Shown: piece by piece, positions 17,142 to 26,109 of the stretch
How positions within the stretch are numbered: position 1 is the stretch's first letter
Layout of the letters: every line of letters begins with the position of its first letter
Notes under the pieces: generated by a model
The model's database searches: none
Told to the model about the DNA's origin: nothing
The model's input: only the letters and a program-made list of their open reading frames with translations
Origin: Rhizobiales bacterium Y(2018)
GTDB taxonomy: Bacteria > Pseudomonadota > Alphaproteobacteria > Rhizobiales > Aestuariivirgaceae
Assembly: GCA_005502925.1 (NCBI GenBank)
Contig: SCPD01000002.1
Coordinates: forward strand, 868,001-932,000
DNA length: 64,000 nt
Direction: 5' to 3'
Translations under genes and position numbers: made by a program

Positions 17142-17966
17142 ATGGCGCTGAGATTGCTGAAATCGGCAATGTGTCTGGGGCTGAGCCTGTGGCTTGCCGG
17201 ATCGTTTTCTGGCGCGACCCGCTCGGCCCAGATCGTCGTGTCGCCCTCGACCGAGACGGTGGCGCTCGTCAGCATCACCGGTGAGCTCGAATTCGGCGAT
17301 GCGATCGCCTTTCTGCGCAAGACCGAGCAGGTCAGCGAAGCGGTCGTCGTGCTCCGTAGCCCGGGCGGCAATGCCGCCGCCGGCATCTCGATCGGCCGCG
17401 CCATTCGCAAGAAAGGTTTCGTGACCGTGGTGCCGCCTTCGGTCAACTGCGCCTCGGCTTGCGCCTGGGCCTGGCTCGGCGGCGTGCATCGGTTGATGGG
17501 CGAGAGGGCACGGATCGGCTTCCACGCCGCCTATCTGCTGCGCGGTGGCAGAGCGCGCCGCAGTGCCGCCGCCAATGCGACATTCACCGACTATGTGAGC
17601 GACCTCGATCTGCCGCCACAGGCCATTGCCTACATTACGGGCGCACCGCCGGAGCGCATGTACTGGCTGACGCTCGCGACTGCGCAAGCAGTGGGGATCA
17701 AGACCAGCCTCTATGCATCAGGCGGGGTCGCCGACATCCTGGATCAGGCGTATCAGGCGCCCATGATCATCCAGGAAGCGACGGACTATCCCGGCAATGA
17801 TATCGCCCGCTTGAAGCAGACGACGCTCGATGCCTGCCTGGTCGCCTGCAGTGAGGACATGACCTGCAAGGCCTTTACCTTCGTCACCTATCGCAGCGAG
17901 TGCTGGCTCAAGAACGAAACCGGCTCGGCTGAGCCGCGTAACGGGCTTGTCTCCGGGATCAAATAA
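17142..17966 (+). CDS. Periplasmic ClpP/SppA-fold protein with C-terminal PAN/Apple-like domain
   Basis: A 274-residue exported protein (signal peptide about 1-29). Residues 35-195 repeat the catalytic architecture of the gene at 16331: RSPGGNAAAG, Ser105 in CASACAWAWLGG and His128 in IGFHAAY. Residues about 205-270 add a cysteine-bearing module (DACLVACSEDMTCKAFTFVTY, then CWLKN) that looks like a PAN/Apple domain, usually a protein- or carbohydrate-binding fold. The pairing suggests a hydrolase guided to a surface ligand. It ends directly against the convergent copZ. Confidence 0.78.
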   Translation: MALRLLKSAMCLGLSLWLAGSFSGATRSAQIVVSPSTETVALVSITGELEFGDAIAFLRKTEQVSEAVVVLRSPGGNAAAGISIGRAIRKKGFVTVVPPSVNCASACAWAWLGGVHRLMGERARIGFHAAYLLRGGRARRSAAANATFTDYVSDLDLPPQAIAYITGAPPERMYWLTLATAQAVGIKTSLYASGGVADILDQAYQAPMIIQEATDYPGNDIARLKQTTLDACLVACSEDMTCKAFTFVTYRSECWLKNETGSAEPRNGLVSGIK

Positions 17967-18170
17967 TCATCTGGTCGCCAGGCTATACTCATAACCGGCC
18001 TTGCGGATCGCCTCGCCGATGCGCTCTTGCGGTGCGCTGCTGCGGACTTCGACGAGTTTCCTGCCAAGATCGACCGCGACCTCCGCCTGGGCATCCACCA
18101 GCTTGACGGCGCGCTGCACCGTGCCGGCGCAATGGCCGCAGGTCATGTCCGGAACGTTGAATTTGTACAT
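17967..18170 (-). CDS. copZ: Copper chaperone, CopZ-like HMA protein
   Basis: A 67-residue single HMA domain. I take ATG 18170 (MYKFNVPDM) with GGAG upstream; ATG 18182 is also in frame. The metal loop is MTCGHC, which binds Cu(I) through two cysteines, followed by a beta-alpha-beta pattern. It carries Cu(I) to the ATPase encoded divergently at 18304. Its promoter has the same MerR-type geometry as copA, so both should be induced together by copper. Confidence 0.92.
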   Translation of the reverse strand: MYKFNVPDMTCGHCAGTVQRAVKLVDAQAEVAVDLGRKLVEVRSSAPQERIGEAIRKAGYEYSLATR

Positions 18171-18194
18171 GGTGGTCTCCATTTCGCCGGTATG

Positions 18195-18225
18195 GATATA
18201 GACGTTCCAACGATAGGAAGGTCAA
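18195..18225 (-). promoter_or_regulatory. CueR-type promoter of copZ
   Basis: On the minus strand, TTGACC (18225-18220) and TATATC (18200-18195) are separated by 19 bases, the overlong spacer typical of MerR-family promoters. The spacer is filled by a dyad (18201-18223) with GACNTTCC and GGAAGGTC arms. Confidence 0.82.
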
Positions 18226-18238
18226 TGTGATTTCGGCC

Positions 18239-18269
18239 TTGACCCTCCTATCATGGGAAGGTCTATCTA
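18239..18269 (+). promoter_or_regulatory. CueR-type promoter of copA
   Basis: TTGACC (18239-18244) and TATCTA (18264-18269) are separated by 19 bases. The dyad at 18241-18263 has arms GACCCTCC and GGAAGGTC around 7 bases and is nearly the same operator as at the copZ promoter. CueR bound here would untwist the spacer in response to Cu(I). Confidence 0.85.
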
Positions 18270-18303
18270 AGCTGCGGTTGATGAATTTGAGGACTTTCTG
18301 ATC

Positions 18304-20625
18304 ATGGCGACTGCGACCGCATCGAGGGACAATACGAGCTTCGGCATCGAAGGCATGACCTGCGCCTCCTGCGTCGGGCGCGTCGAAAAGGCCATCCGCG
18401 CCGTGCCAGGCGTTGCGTCCGCCTCGGTCAATCTGGCGACCGAGCGGGCCGAGGTTGCCTTCACCGCCACGTCCAATGTTCCGGCGGTCATCAAGGCCAT
18501 CGAAACGGCAGGCTACCAGGCGCGCGCCATCGGCGCCGACGCCAAGGAAGACAATCACGCTGCCGAGGCGCGCAAGAGGGAACTGGTGAGCTTGCGCTGG
18601 TCGCTTGCCGTTGCGGCGGTCCTGACCTTACCGATCTTCGTCGTCGAAATGGGCTCGCATTTCATCCCGGCCATGCATCTCCTGGTGATGGAATATATCG
18701 GCATGGAGGAGAGCCGTTATCTGCAATTCGGGCTCGCCACTCTGGTTTTGTTCGGGCCGGGCCTGCGTTTCTTCCGCAAAGGCATTCCCGCCCTGTTCCG
18801 CGGCGCGCCCGATATGAACTCGCTCGTAGCCGTCGGCACGTTCGCCGCCTGGGGCTATTCGGTCGTCGCCACTTTCGCGGATCATCTCCTGCCGGCCGGC
18901 ACCGCCAATGTCTATTACGAAGCCGCCGCCGTCATCGTCACCTTGATCCTGCTCGGTCGTCTGCTCGAGGCGCGCGCCAAGGGGCGCACCAGCGAGGCAA
19001 TCAAGCGGCTCGTCGGCCTCACTCCCAAGACAGCGCGTATCCTGCGCAATGGCGAAGCGGTCGAGGTGCCGCTCGAAGAGGTCAAGACCGGCGATGTGCT
19101 GCAGGTCCGCCCCGGCGACAAGATCGCCGTCGACGGCGAGGTGATCGAAGGCTCGTCCTATGTCGATGAATCGATGATCACCGGTGAGCCGGTGCCCGCC
19201 ATCAAGAGCGCCGGCGCGCAAGTGGTTGGCGGCACCATCAACAAAACCGGCTCCTTCACCTTCCGCGCCACCAAGATCGGCGCCGACACGGTGTTGGCCC
19301 AGATCATCCGCATGGTCGAGGCGGCGCAGGGCGCCAAGCTGCCGATCCAGGCTTTGGTCGACAAGGTCACGGCCTGGTTCGTGCCGGCGGTGATGGCGAT
19401 CGCCGCTTTGACCTTCGGCATCTGGCTCGTTTTCGGCCCGGATCCGGCGCTCGCTTTCGCGCTCGTCAATGCCGTGGCGGTGCTGATCATTGCGTGCCCC
19501 TGCGCCATGGGCCTCGCCACCCCAACCTCGATCATGGTCGGCACCGGACGCGCCGCCGAGATGGGCGTGCTGTTCCGCAAGGGCGAGGCGCTGCAGGTTT
19601 TGCGCGGCGCCGGCATCGTGGCGCTCGACAAGACCGGCACCTTGACCGAGGGCCGGCCCGAGCTCACCGATCTGGTGACCGCCGATGGCTTCGCGCGCGA
19701 CGAGGTTCTGGCGCTCGTCGCCGCGGTCGAGGCGCAATCCGAGCATCCGATCGCCGAGGCCATCGTCAAGGCGGCGAAGCGCTCGTCCTTGGCACTCGGC
19801 AAGGCGCTCGATTTCACCGCGACGCCGGGCATGGGCGTCAAGGCGTCGGTCGACGGCCGCATCGTCGAGGTCGGCGCCGACCGTCTGATGGCGGCGCTGG
19901 GCCTGTCGCTGGGGCCGTTCAGGGCGGCGGCCGAGCGGCTTGCCTCGGAAGGCAAGTCGCCGCTTTATGCCGCGATCGACGGCAAGCTGGCGGCGATCAT
20001 CGCCGTCGCCGATCCGATCAAGGCGACGACGCCCCGGGCGATTGCCGCCCTTCATGCGCAGGGGCTGAAAGTGGCGATGATCACCGGCGACAACCGGCGC
20101 ACCGCTGAAGCCATCGCAAAGAAGCTCGGCATCGACGACGTGGTGGCGGAAGTGCTGCCCGACGGCAAGGTGGCGGCGCTCGAAAGGCTGCGCCGCGACG
20201 GGGTGAAGCTCGCTTTCGTCGGCGACGGCATCAATGACGCGCCGGCGCTGGCCGCCGCCGATGTCGGTATCGCCATCGGCACCGGCACTGACGTCGCAAT
20301 CGAGGCCGCCGATGTCGTGCTGATGTCGGGCGATCTCACCGGCGTGCCGAACGCCATCGCGCTGAGCCGCGCCACCATCCGCAACATCAAGCAGAATTTG
20401 TTCTGGGCCTTCGCCTATAATGCGGCATTGGTGCCGATTGCCGCCGGTGCGCTTTACCCGCTTTATGGCATCCTGCTGTCGCCGGTTCTGGCGGCCGCCG
20501 CCATGGCTTTGTCGAGCGTCTTCGTGCTTGGCAATGCGTTGCGGCTCAAGGCCTTCCGGCCGCCGGTCAGCAACGCTGTCCGCAGCGGCAAGGCGGGCGA
20601 TCTCGCGCCGGCTCTGGCGTCATGA
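18304..20625 (+). CDS. copA: Cu(I)-exporting P1B-type ATPase
   Basis: A 773-residue P-type ATPase with one N-terminal HMA domain (GMTCASC, Cys20/Cys23), eight expected membrane helices, the intramembrane CPC at 398-400, TGEP in the actuator loop, phosphorylation Asp442 in DKTGT, the SEHPIAEAI nucleotide-domain motif and [10 protein letters not shown]. The last helices carry YN and [15 protein letters not shown], the P1B-1 signature for Cu(I)/Ag(I). It exports Cu(I) from the cytoplasm using ATP, fed by CopZ. cueR follows after 17 bases in the same operon. Confidence 0.96.
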   Translation: MATATASRDNTSFGIEGMTCASCVGRVEKAIRAVPGVASASVNLATERAEVAFTATSNVPAVIKAIETAGYQARAIGADAKEDNHAAEARKRELVSLRWSLAVAAVLTLPIFVVEMGSHFIPAMHLLVMEYIGMEESRYLQFGLATLVLFGPGLRFFRKGIPALFRGAPDMNSLVAVGTFAAWGYSVVATFADHLLPAGTANVYYEAAAVIVTLILLGRLLEARAKGRTSEAIKRLVGLTPKTARILRNGEAVEVPLEEVKTGDVLQVRPGDKIAVDGEVIEGSSYVDESMITGEPVPAIKSAGAQVVGGTINKTGSFTFRATKIGADTVLAQIIRMVEAAQGAKLPIQALVDKVTAWFVPAVMAIAALTFGIWLVFGPDPALAFALVNAVAVLIIACPCAMGLATPTSIMVGTGRAAEMGVLFRKGEALQVLRGAGIVALDKTGTLTEGRPELTDLVTADGFARDEVLALVAAVEAQSEHPIAEAIVKAAKRSSLALGKALDFTATPGMGVKASVDGRIVEVGADRLMAALGLSLGPFRAAAERLASEGKSPLYAAIDGKLAAIIAVADPIKATTPRAIAALHAQGLKVAMITGDNRRTAEAIAKKLGIDDVVAEVLPDGKVAALERLRRDGVKLAFVGDGINDAPALAAADVGIAIGTGTDVAIEAADVVLMSGDLTGVPNAIALSRATIRNIKQNLFWAFAYNAALVPIAAGALYPLYGILLSPVLAAAAMALSSVFVLGNALRLKAFRPPVSNAVRSGKAGDLAPALAS

Positions 20626-20642
20626 TGAAGAGGAGATGAGAC

Positions 20643-21140
20643 ATGAATATCGGTGAAGCCTCTTCCGCTTCCGGCGTATCGGCCAAGATGATCCGTTATT
20701 ACGAGACCATCGGCCTGATCCGTGCCGCCTCGCGCACGGAATCCGGTTATCGCATCTATGGCGATGACGACATTCACACGCTGCGTTTCATCCGCTCCGC
20801 CCGCGATCTCGGATTCTCGGTCGAGCAGATCGAGGAGCTGCTGGCTTTGTGGCGCGACCGCTCGCGCGCCAGCGCCAGTGTGAAGAGCGTGGCGCTGCGC
20901 CATATCGAAGAGCTGGAACAGAAGGCGCGTGAGCTGCACAATATGGCGGCGACACTGCGCCATCTCGCCGAGAATTGCCGCGGCGACCAGCGCCCGCATT
21001 GCCCGATCATCGACAGCCTGGCCGAGCCGACCCAGCGCGCCGCCAAGCCCAAGGCGCCGCCGCGCTTCGGCAAGCCGGACCTGATCTCCGACCGCGCGGC
21101 GCGGAAAGTGAAAGCGCATCGTCCGTCCGGGATGCGCTAG
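20643..21140 (+). CDS. cueR: Copper-responsive MerR-family regulator CueR
   Basis: A 165-residue MerR protein. The N-terminal winged helix (MNIGEASSASGVSAKMIRYYE) and long dimerisation helix are standard. The metal-binding loop has Cys112 and Cys120 (CRGDQRPHC) and Ser77, the same positions as in the classical CueR, which specifies monovalent Cu/Ag rather than Hg or Zn. The tail is about 30 residues longer than usual and basic. It is co-transcribed behind copA and should act on both promoters in the copZ-copA gap. Confidence 0.94.
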   Translation: MNIGEASSASGVSAKMIRYYETIGLIRAASRTESGYRIYGDDDIHTLRFIRSARDLGFSVEQIEELLALWRDRSRASASVKSVALRHIEELEQKARELHNMAATLRHLAENCRGDQRPHCPIIDSLAEPTQRAAKPKAPPRFGKPDLISDRAARKVKAHRPSGMR

Positions 21141-21151
21141 AGCAAAAGCCC

Positions 21152-21202
21152 TCCCCCTTCTCCCGCTTGCGGGAGAAGGTGCCCGAAGGGCGGATGAGGG
21201 TG
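21152..21202 (+). repeat. Left 51-bp inverted repeat of the DUF559 unit
   Basis: Exact reverse complement of 21594-21644 over 51 bases by direct reading. It contains a long hairpin (TTCTCCCGC and GCGGGAGAA) and a small one (GCCCTTCGGGC in the other orientation). It starts 12 bases after the cueR stop. Confidence 0.92.
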
Positions 21203-21206
21203 TTGG

Positions 21207-21581
21207 TCAGTCTGGCGGAAGCTTATCCGCAAGCGCCAGAAGGATCATATCCATCACATCGTTGAAGCGATGAAATACATCGTCATTAAGGATGCGGAGG
21301 ACGCGGTATCCCTGTAAGCCGAGATACGCCGTGCGGCGCGCATCGTAGTCTATATCGCGCTCTCCCGAATGGGTTGCACCATCGACCTCGATGATGAGAG
21401 CGGCTTCGCGACAAAGGAAATCGACTGCAAAGGGGCCAATTGAACGCTGGCGAATGAATTTATGTCCTTGCAGCCGCCGACCGCGCAGGCCTGACCACAG
21501 CCTTTCCTCCGCCGGCGTCTGACTCCGGCGTAGACGGCGAGCTTGATTCAGCCGCCTGGGCTCAATTTGCCGCGTTGTCAT
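21207..21581 (-). CDS. DUF559 endonuclease-fold protein
   Basis: A 124-residue protein from ATG 21581; the frame is open through the right repeat to 21629, where it would begin MREKVPEGRMR, a translation of the repeat itself. The DUF559 core shows helix LRRSQTPAEERLWSGLRG, then KFIRQRSIGPFAVDFLCREAALIIEVDG, with Asp and Glu-x-Asp positions like the PD-(D/E)xK/Vsr-type nuclease site. Family members are small and their function is mostly untested. The gene sits between inverted 51-bp repeats, which may be its substrate. Confidence 0.82.
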   Translation of the reverse strand: MTTRQIEPRRLNQARRLRRSQTPAEERLWSGLRGRRLQGHKFIRQRSIGPFAVDFLCREAALIIEVDGATHSGERDIDYDARRTAYLGLQGYRVLRILNDDVFHRFNDVMDMILLALADKLPPD

Positions 21582-21593
21582 CACGGCACCATA

Positions 21594-21644
21594 CACCCTC
21601 ATCCGCCCTTCGGGCACCTTCTCCCGCAAGCGGGAGAAGGGGGA
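21594..21644 (-). repeat. Right 51-bp inverted repeat of the DUF559 unit
   Basis: Perfect inverted copy of 21152-21202; identity ends sharply after 21644. It lies just upstream of the DUF559 start and could carry its promoter or block read-through as a hairpin. Confidence 0.92.
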
Positions 21645-21726
21645 AGTCTTAGAAGACGCTGAGGGGTGTCAATACGACAACATGAAGGACGGGCGCGGGT
21701 GCGTGGGACTTTCGAGATCTGGCGGA

Positions 21727-22332
21727 TCAGTGCATGTTCCGCAATGAGGGAATGAGCAGGCAGGCATAGTTCCAGCAGATGCGGCGCGCCCGGATGAGAT
21801 CCTCGGGGCTGCAGTCGGTCGCATTTTCCCAGAAGAAGCCGTCAATGAGGGCGGCGATGCCGTCGACGATGTCGTCGACCTGGTCCGCCGGCACCAGCCG
21901 CTTCACCGCATAGCGGATATTGGAGACCACGCGTTCACCGGTGATGCGGTAGAGATAGAAGATCCGCCCGCCCGACATCGCGTTGACCAGGAACTGCACC
22001 CAGGCTTTGCGCGAGGCGAGGGTGAGATTGTCGGGCTGGAACGACCCTTCGATGATCGCGCGCAGGCGCTGCGCCGGTGTCGGATCGGCGGGCATCAGGG
22101 CCATGATCTCGCCGCGATAGCGTCCGGAGAGCCGCCGCATCGTCGCCTCGAGCAGTTCCTCCTTATTCTCGAAATAGTGGTTCACCAGCGCCGTCGACAT
22201 GCCGGCCTCGACCGCGATTTGCGAGAGCGTCGCGCGCTGCAGACCTTCCTTGGCGACCACGGTGATGGCCGCCTCCATCAATTCGTCGCGGCGCATGTCC
22301 TTGAGAGAGCGCTTCTTTCTTAAGCCAGTCAT
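21727..22332 (-). CDS. BetI-like TetR-family repressor
   Basis: A 201-residue regulator with helix-turn-helix LSQIAVEAGMSTALVNHYFENKEELL (about residues 37-62). The C-terminal half has BetI-type features such as the RARRIC near the end. True BetI senses choline, but no choline or betaine genes are adjacent, so I use the name only for the subfamily. It diverges from a CocE-type hydrolase and peptide transporter, with a 20-bp perfect palindrome between them, and probably represses that operon and itself. Confidence 0.88.
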   Translation of the reverse strand: MTGLRKKRSLKDMRRDELMEAAITVVAKEGLQRATLSQIAVEAGMSTALVNHYFENKEELLEATMRRLSGRYRGEIMALMPADPTPAQRLRAIIEGSFQPDNLTLASRKAWVQFLVNAMSGGRIFYLYRITGERVVSNIRYAVKRLVPADQVDDIVDGIAALIDGFFWENATDCSPEDLIRARRICWNYACLLIPSLRNMH

Positions 22333-22394
22333 GAATCACCTTCGCTGCGGCGTCCGGATCATCGCGCAACCCGTGGTCGGACGGCAATTTCATT

Positions 22395-22414
22395 TATTGA
22401 TTTCGAAATCAATA
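22395..22414. promoter_or_regulatory. 20-bp perfect palindrome, TetR/BetI-like operator
   Basis: TATTGATTTCGAAATCAATA is a perfect dyad in the 126-base gap between the TetR gene and the hydrolase operon. ATTGA/TCAAT half-sites are typical of the BetI group. It lies 45 bases before ATG 22459, where it would overlap the operon promoter. Confidence 0.8.
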
Positions 22415-22458
22415 TATCATATGGAGATACAAATAACAACTTTTCGGAGAGGGATGGA

Positions 22459-24498
22459 ATGGATTTCGCGACACCGCAGCAATTGAAGGTCTCCGGCGTC
22501 ACGACGGTCGAAACCCATTGGATTCCCTTGCAGGACGGGCGCCGGCTGGCGGCGCGCTTGTTCATGCCCGCCGATGCCGGGAAGAACCCGGTGCCGGCCA
22601 TTCTCGAATACATCCCATATCGGCGGCGTGACGGCACCCGCGCTGGCGATGAGCAGATGCATCTGTGGTTCGCTGCCCACGGCTTTGCCGGCGTGCGTGT
22701 CGATATTTCCGGTATGGGCGATTCCGACGGCATCCTCGAGGACGAATATGTCATGCGCGAGCAGGATGACGCGCTCGAGATCATCGATCATCTCGGCCGC
22801 CAGCCCTGGTGCTCGGGCGCGGTCGGCATGATCGGCATTTCCTGGGGCGGCTTCAGTGGCCTCCAGGCCGCGGCGCGGCGGCCTCCCAATCTCAAGGCGG
22901 TCGTCACTCTGTGCTCGACCGATGACCGTTATGCCTGCGACGCGCATTATGAAGGCGGGCTTCTCATCAATGACAATTTCGGCTGGGGCGGCGCGCTGTT
23001 CGGTTATGCCGCGCTGCCGCCGGATCCGGCGATCGTCGGCAAGGAGCGTTGGCGCGAGCTGTGGCGTCAGCGTCTCGACCATCATTCCCTGTTTCCGGCG
23101 ACCTGGCTCAGGCATCAGCGCCGCGACGCTTTCTGGAAACATGGTTCTGTCTGTGAGGATTATAGTGCGATCACCTGTCCGGTGCTCGCGGTCGGCGGCT
23201 GGCTCGACGGTTACACCTCGGCCATCTTCCGTCTTGTCGAAAACATGCCGGGACTCGCCAAGGGAATTTCCGGTCCCTGGGGCCATACTGAGCCACAGGC
23301 CGGCACGCCGGGCCCGTCCATCGGCTTCCTGCAGGAATGCAAGCGCTGGTTCGACCATTGGCTGAAGGGGGTCGACAATGGCGTCGAGGCCGATCCGGCC
23401 ATGCGGCTCTGGCTGATGGATGATGCAAAGCCCGCCTCACATATGGAAATGCGGCCCGGCCGCTGGCTGGGTTTCCCCGCCTGGCCATCACCTGCCATTT
23501 CCCACACCACGTTTCATCTGACGGAGTGGGCGCTGAGCGCGAGCAAGCCTACGAGTCCGGCTGATGTGCGCTCGATCTCATCGCCCCTCACCACCGGTCT
23601 TCACGCGCAGGAATGGTGCCCTTATGGGCAGGGCCGCATCGCCGCCGAGGGCGCCCGCGATCAGCGTCCCGATGATGGCGGTTCACTCTGCTACGATACC
23701 GGACCCTTGCGCGAAGACCTGCCGATCATGGGGCAGGCGCGTCTCACGCTGCGCATCGCCGCCGACGCGCCGCAGGCCATGGTCGCCTGCCGCCTCACCA
23801 GCGTGGCGCCCGACGGCACGTCGGCTTTCGTGACCTACGCCATCCTCAATCTCGCCCATCGCGAGAGCCATGAATTCCCCAAGCCGATGACACCCGGTGT
23901 CTTCGAGGAGATCTCGCTCGTCATGAAGCCGGTCGGCCAGATCATTCCGAAAGGCCACCGCCTGCGGCTTGCCATCTCGTCTTCCTATTGGCCGATGGCG
24001 TGGCCGTCGCCGGAACTGACGACGATCACCGTGGATCCGAATGGCGCTGCGCTCTCTCTGCCTCTTGTCGCCGATGAGACGGCGCTCGCCGCTGTCAGCT
24101 TCGAGCGCCCCGTGATGGCGCAACCCGGACCGGTGACGGTGAAGACACCGGCGCGCCAGCTGCGGCATATCGAAACCGATCTATCCACCGAGTGCACCAG
24201 GCTGATCGCCTTGAGCGACGACGGCCGTTATGTCTTCGACGAGACCGGCACCGAGATGACGTCGTGGCGCAGGAAGGAATACGCCATCACCCATGGTGAT
24301 CCGGCCAGTTGCGCGACGACGGTGACCTTCGGCGAGAGCTTCGATCGCCCCGATTGGCGCGCCCGGGTCGAAACCAGGATCGAGATCACCTGCGACCGCA
24401 CCACATTCCGGGTCACCGGCTCGGTGAAGACCTATGACGGCGATGAGCTGTTCATGACGCGTGATTATGACGAGCTGATACCGCGCGACAATATGTGA
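22459..24498 (+). CDS. CocE/NonD-family serine hydrolase (X-Pro dipeptidyl-peptidase S15 type)
   Basis: A 679-residue cytoplasmic alpha/beta hydrolase preceded by GGAGAGGG. It has an oxyanion tyrosine (EYIPYRRRDGT), nucleophile Ser128 in GISWGG, an Asp in VGGWLDGYTS and a His in GPWGHTEPQ. The C-terminal 250 residues form the jelly-roll domain of the family. Members cut acyl esters or amides: cocaine, alpha-amino acid esters, glutaryl-cephalosporins and X-Pro peptides. It begins an operon with an oligopeptide-type transporter, so it probably processes the imported compound. Confidence 0.9.
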   Translation: MDFATPQQLKVSGVTTVETHWIPLQDGRRLAARLFMPADAGKNPVPAILEYIPYRRRDGTRAGDEQMHLWFAAHGFAGVRVDISGMGDSDGILEDEYVMREQDDALEIIDHLGRQPWCSGAVGMIGISWGGFSGLQAAARRPPNLKAVVTLCSTDDRYACDAHYEGGLLINDNFGWGGALFGYAALPPDPAIVGKERWRELWRQRLDHHSLFPATWLRHQRRDAFWKHGSVCEDYSAITCPVLAVGGWLDGYTSAIFRLVENMPGLAKGISGPWGHTEPQAGTPGPSIGFLQECKRWFDHWLKGVDNGVEADPAMRLWLMDDAKPASHMEMRPGRWLGFPAWPSPAISHTTFHLTEWALSASKPTSPADVRSISSPLTTGLHAQEWCPYGQGRIAAEGARDQRPDDGGSLCYDTGPLREDLPIMGQARLTLRIAADAPQAMVACRLTSVAPDGTSAFVTYAILNLAHRESHEFPKPMTPGVFEEISLVMKPVGQIIPKGHRLRLAISSSYWPMAWPSPELTTITVDPNGAALSLPLVADETALAAVSFERPVMAQPGPVTVKTPARQLRHIETDLSTECTRLIALSDDGRYVFDETGTEMTSWRRKEYAITHGDPASCATTVTFGESFDRPDWRARVETRIEITCDRTTFRVTGSVKTYDGDELFMTRDYDELIPRDNM

Positions 24499-24532
24499 AA
24501 CTCGAAAAAACATAACAGGGAAGGGCGTCATC

Positions 24533-26083
24533 ATGATTTCATTTATGAATCGCAGATCGTTTCTGGCCGGTGGCGCGGTCTTCGCCGCCTCGCCACTTCT
24601 GCCTCCTTTCGTGTCGGCCGCCCTGGCGGAGCGCAAACAGGCTGTCGTGCGGGTCGATGTCGATATCGCCAATCTCGACCCCGGCAATCGCATCGGCACC
24701 GTCGACGGCAATGTGATCCTTTCGGTCTGCCAGACACTGGCCCGCTTCGATGCGGGCAAGCTCACCTGGTCCAATGATGCGGCCAAGGAGATCAAGCAGA
24801 TCTCCGAGACCGAATACACGTTCGAGCTCAATCCCGGACAAATGTTCACTGACGGCTATGGCGAGATGACCGCCGAGGACGTCAAGTTTTCCTTCGACCG
24901 TTTCATCAATAGCGACGCCAAGGGCAAGAAGCTCGCTTATGCCGAGGATCTGGGCGCGCTCGACAAGGTCGAGGTCACTGGCAAATATACCGGCCGCCTT
25001 CTCCTCAAGCATCCCTCGCCCGCACTCTGGCTGATCGGCCTGTGCGATGCATCGGGCGCCATTCTGTCCAGGAAGGCGACCGAGGCGCTCGGTGACAAGA
25101 TCGCCACCCAGATCATCGGCTCGGGGCCTTACCGGCTGGCCGAATGGCGGCCGAAGGAGCAGTTCGTGCTCGAGATCAATCCCGACTACAAAGGAGCAGC
25201 CAAGGCGCATTTCCCGCGCATCCTCGCCAAGTTCATCGCCGAGCCGAAGACGGCGCTTCTGTCTTTCCAGGGCAAGGAGCTCGATTTCACCGCGGTCGAT
25301 CCGTCCTCGGCGGGCGAGGCGCGAAAGGTCGAGCAGGCCAAGGTCATCGAGATCGAGGGCATCGATTACACCTGGATCAGCCTCAATGTGGAGAAGGGCG
25401 CGCTCGCCGATCCGCGCGTGCGCCAGGCCATCCGTCTCGGCATCGATATCGATATGATCATCGCCGGCGCTTATGGCGCCGCCGTCTCGCGCGCCAAGAC
25501 TTTGCTGGCGCCAGGCCTCATCGGTGCCTGGCCGGAGGCGCCTCTCTACAACCGGGATCTGGAGAAGGCCAAGGCGCTTCTCGCCGAAGCCGGGCAGACG
25601 GGACTGAGTGTCAGCTTCACCTGCCTTAATGAGGCGGTGCCGATGGCGACCGCGCAGATCGTCCAGGCCAATCTCGCGGAGATCGGCGTCACGGTCACGA
25701 TCAATGCGATGGATTCCGGCGCCTATTGGGCCATGGGCTCGGATGACAAGAGCAAGGATCTCGAGCTCACTCTCATCCAGTATCTCTCGAAATTCGATCC
25801 GAGCTTCCAGACGCAATGGTTCCTCTCGGCGCAAGTCGGATTGTGGAACTGGCAGCGCTGGAAGAGCGCCGACTTCGACCGGCTGCATGCGGAGGGCCTC
25901 GCCACGACCGATACGGTCAAGCGTGCCCAGATCTATATCGACATGCAGAAGCTCCTCGATGAGTCCGCTTCCTGCGTCTGGATCACCCATGGCCGCAATT
26001 TCTTCATCCATGCCGACTGGCTCAAGCCGTGTTTGCTGCCCAATGCGATGAACTGGCAATACGAATATTTCGGCGAGGCATGA
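24533..26083 (+). CDS. ABC transporter substrate-binding protein, oligopeptide (family 5) type
   Basis: A 516-residue exported protein. The N-terminus NRRSFLAGG...SAALA looks like a Tat signal. The mature part follows the DppA/OppA plan: MTAEDVKFSFDRF, SGPYRLAEWRP and a later lobe with LGIDIDMIIAGAYGA. It captures peptides, opines or related amphipathic ligands in the periplasm for the permeases encoded next. It starts 34 bases after the hydrolase; ATG 24533 has GGGAAGGG upstream, and ATG 24545 is an alternative. Confidence 0.92.
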   Translation: MISFMNRRSFLAGGAVFAASPLLPPFVSAALAERKQAVVRVDVDIANLDPGNRIGTVDGNVILSVCQTLARFDAGKLTWSNDAAKEIKQISETEYTFELNPGQMFTDGYGEMTAEDVKFSFDRFINSDAKGKKLAYAEDLGALDKVEVTGKYTGRLLLKHPSPALWLIGLCDASGAILSRKATEALGDKIATQIIGSGPYRLAEWRPKEQFVLEINPDYKGAAKAHFPRILAKFIAEPKTALLSFQGKELDFTAVDPSSAGEARKVEQAKVIEIEGIDYTWISLNVEKGALADPRVRQAIRLGIDIDMIIAGAYGAAVSRAKTLLAPGLIGAWPEAPLYNRDLEKAKALLAEAGQTGLSVSFTCLNEAVPMATAQIVQANLAEIGVTVTINAMDSGAYWAMGSDDKSKDLELTLIQYLSKFDPSFQTQWFLSAQVGLWNWQRWKSADFDRLHAEGLATTDTVKRAQIYIDMQKLLDESASCVWITHGRNFFIHADWLKPCLLPNAMNWQYEYFGEA

Positions 26084-26109
26084 GAGGATCTTAGGCTAGG
26101 AAGAGCGCC

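Larger units (their letters stand above)
21152..21644. mobile_element. Candidate REP-bounded DUF559 element
   Basis: A 493-base unit: a nuclease-fold gene between two perfectly inverted 51-bp hairpin repeats, placed in an otherwise ordinary intergenic region between cueR and a TetR gene. No transposase is present and I see no clear target duplication at the borders. Mobility is inference. The repeat type is known to me as a common rhizobial intergenic repeat. Confidence 0.5.

Noticed and set aside
21207-21581. DUF559 gene considered as part of a restriction-modification system
   Set aside because: No methyltransferase or specificity gene is near; both neighbours are transcription regulators.
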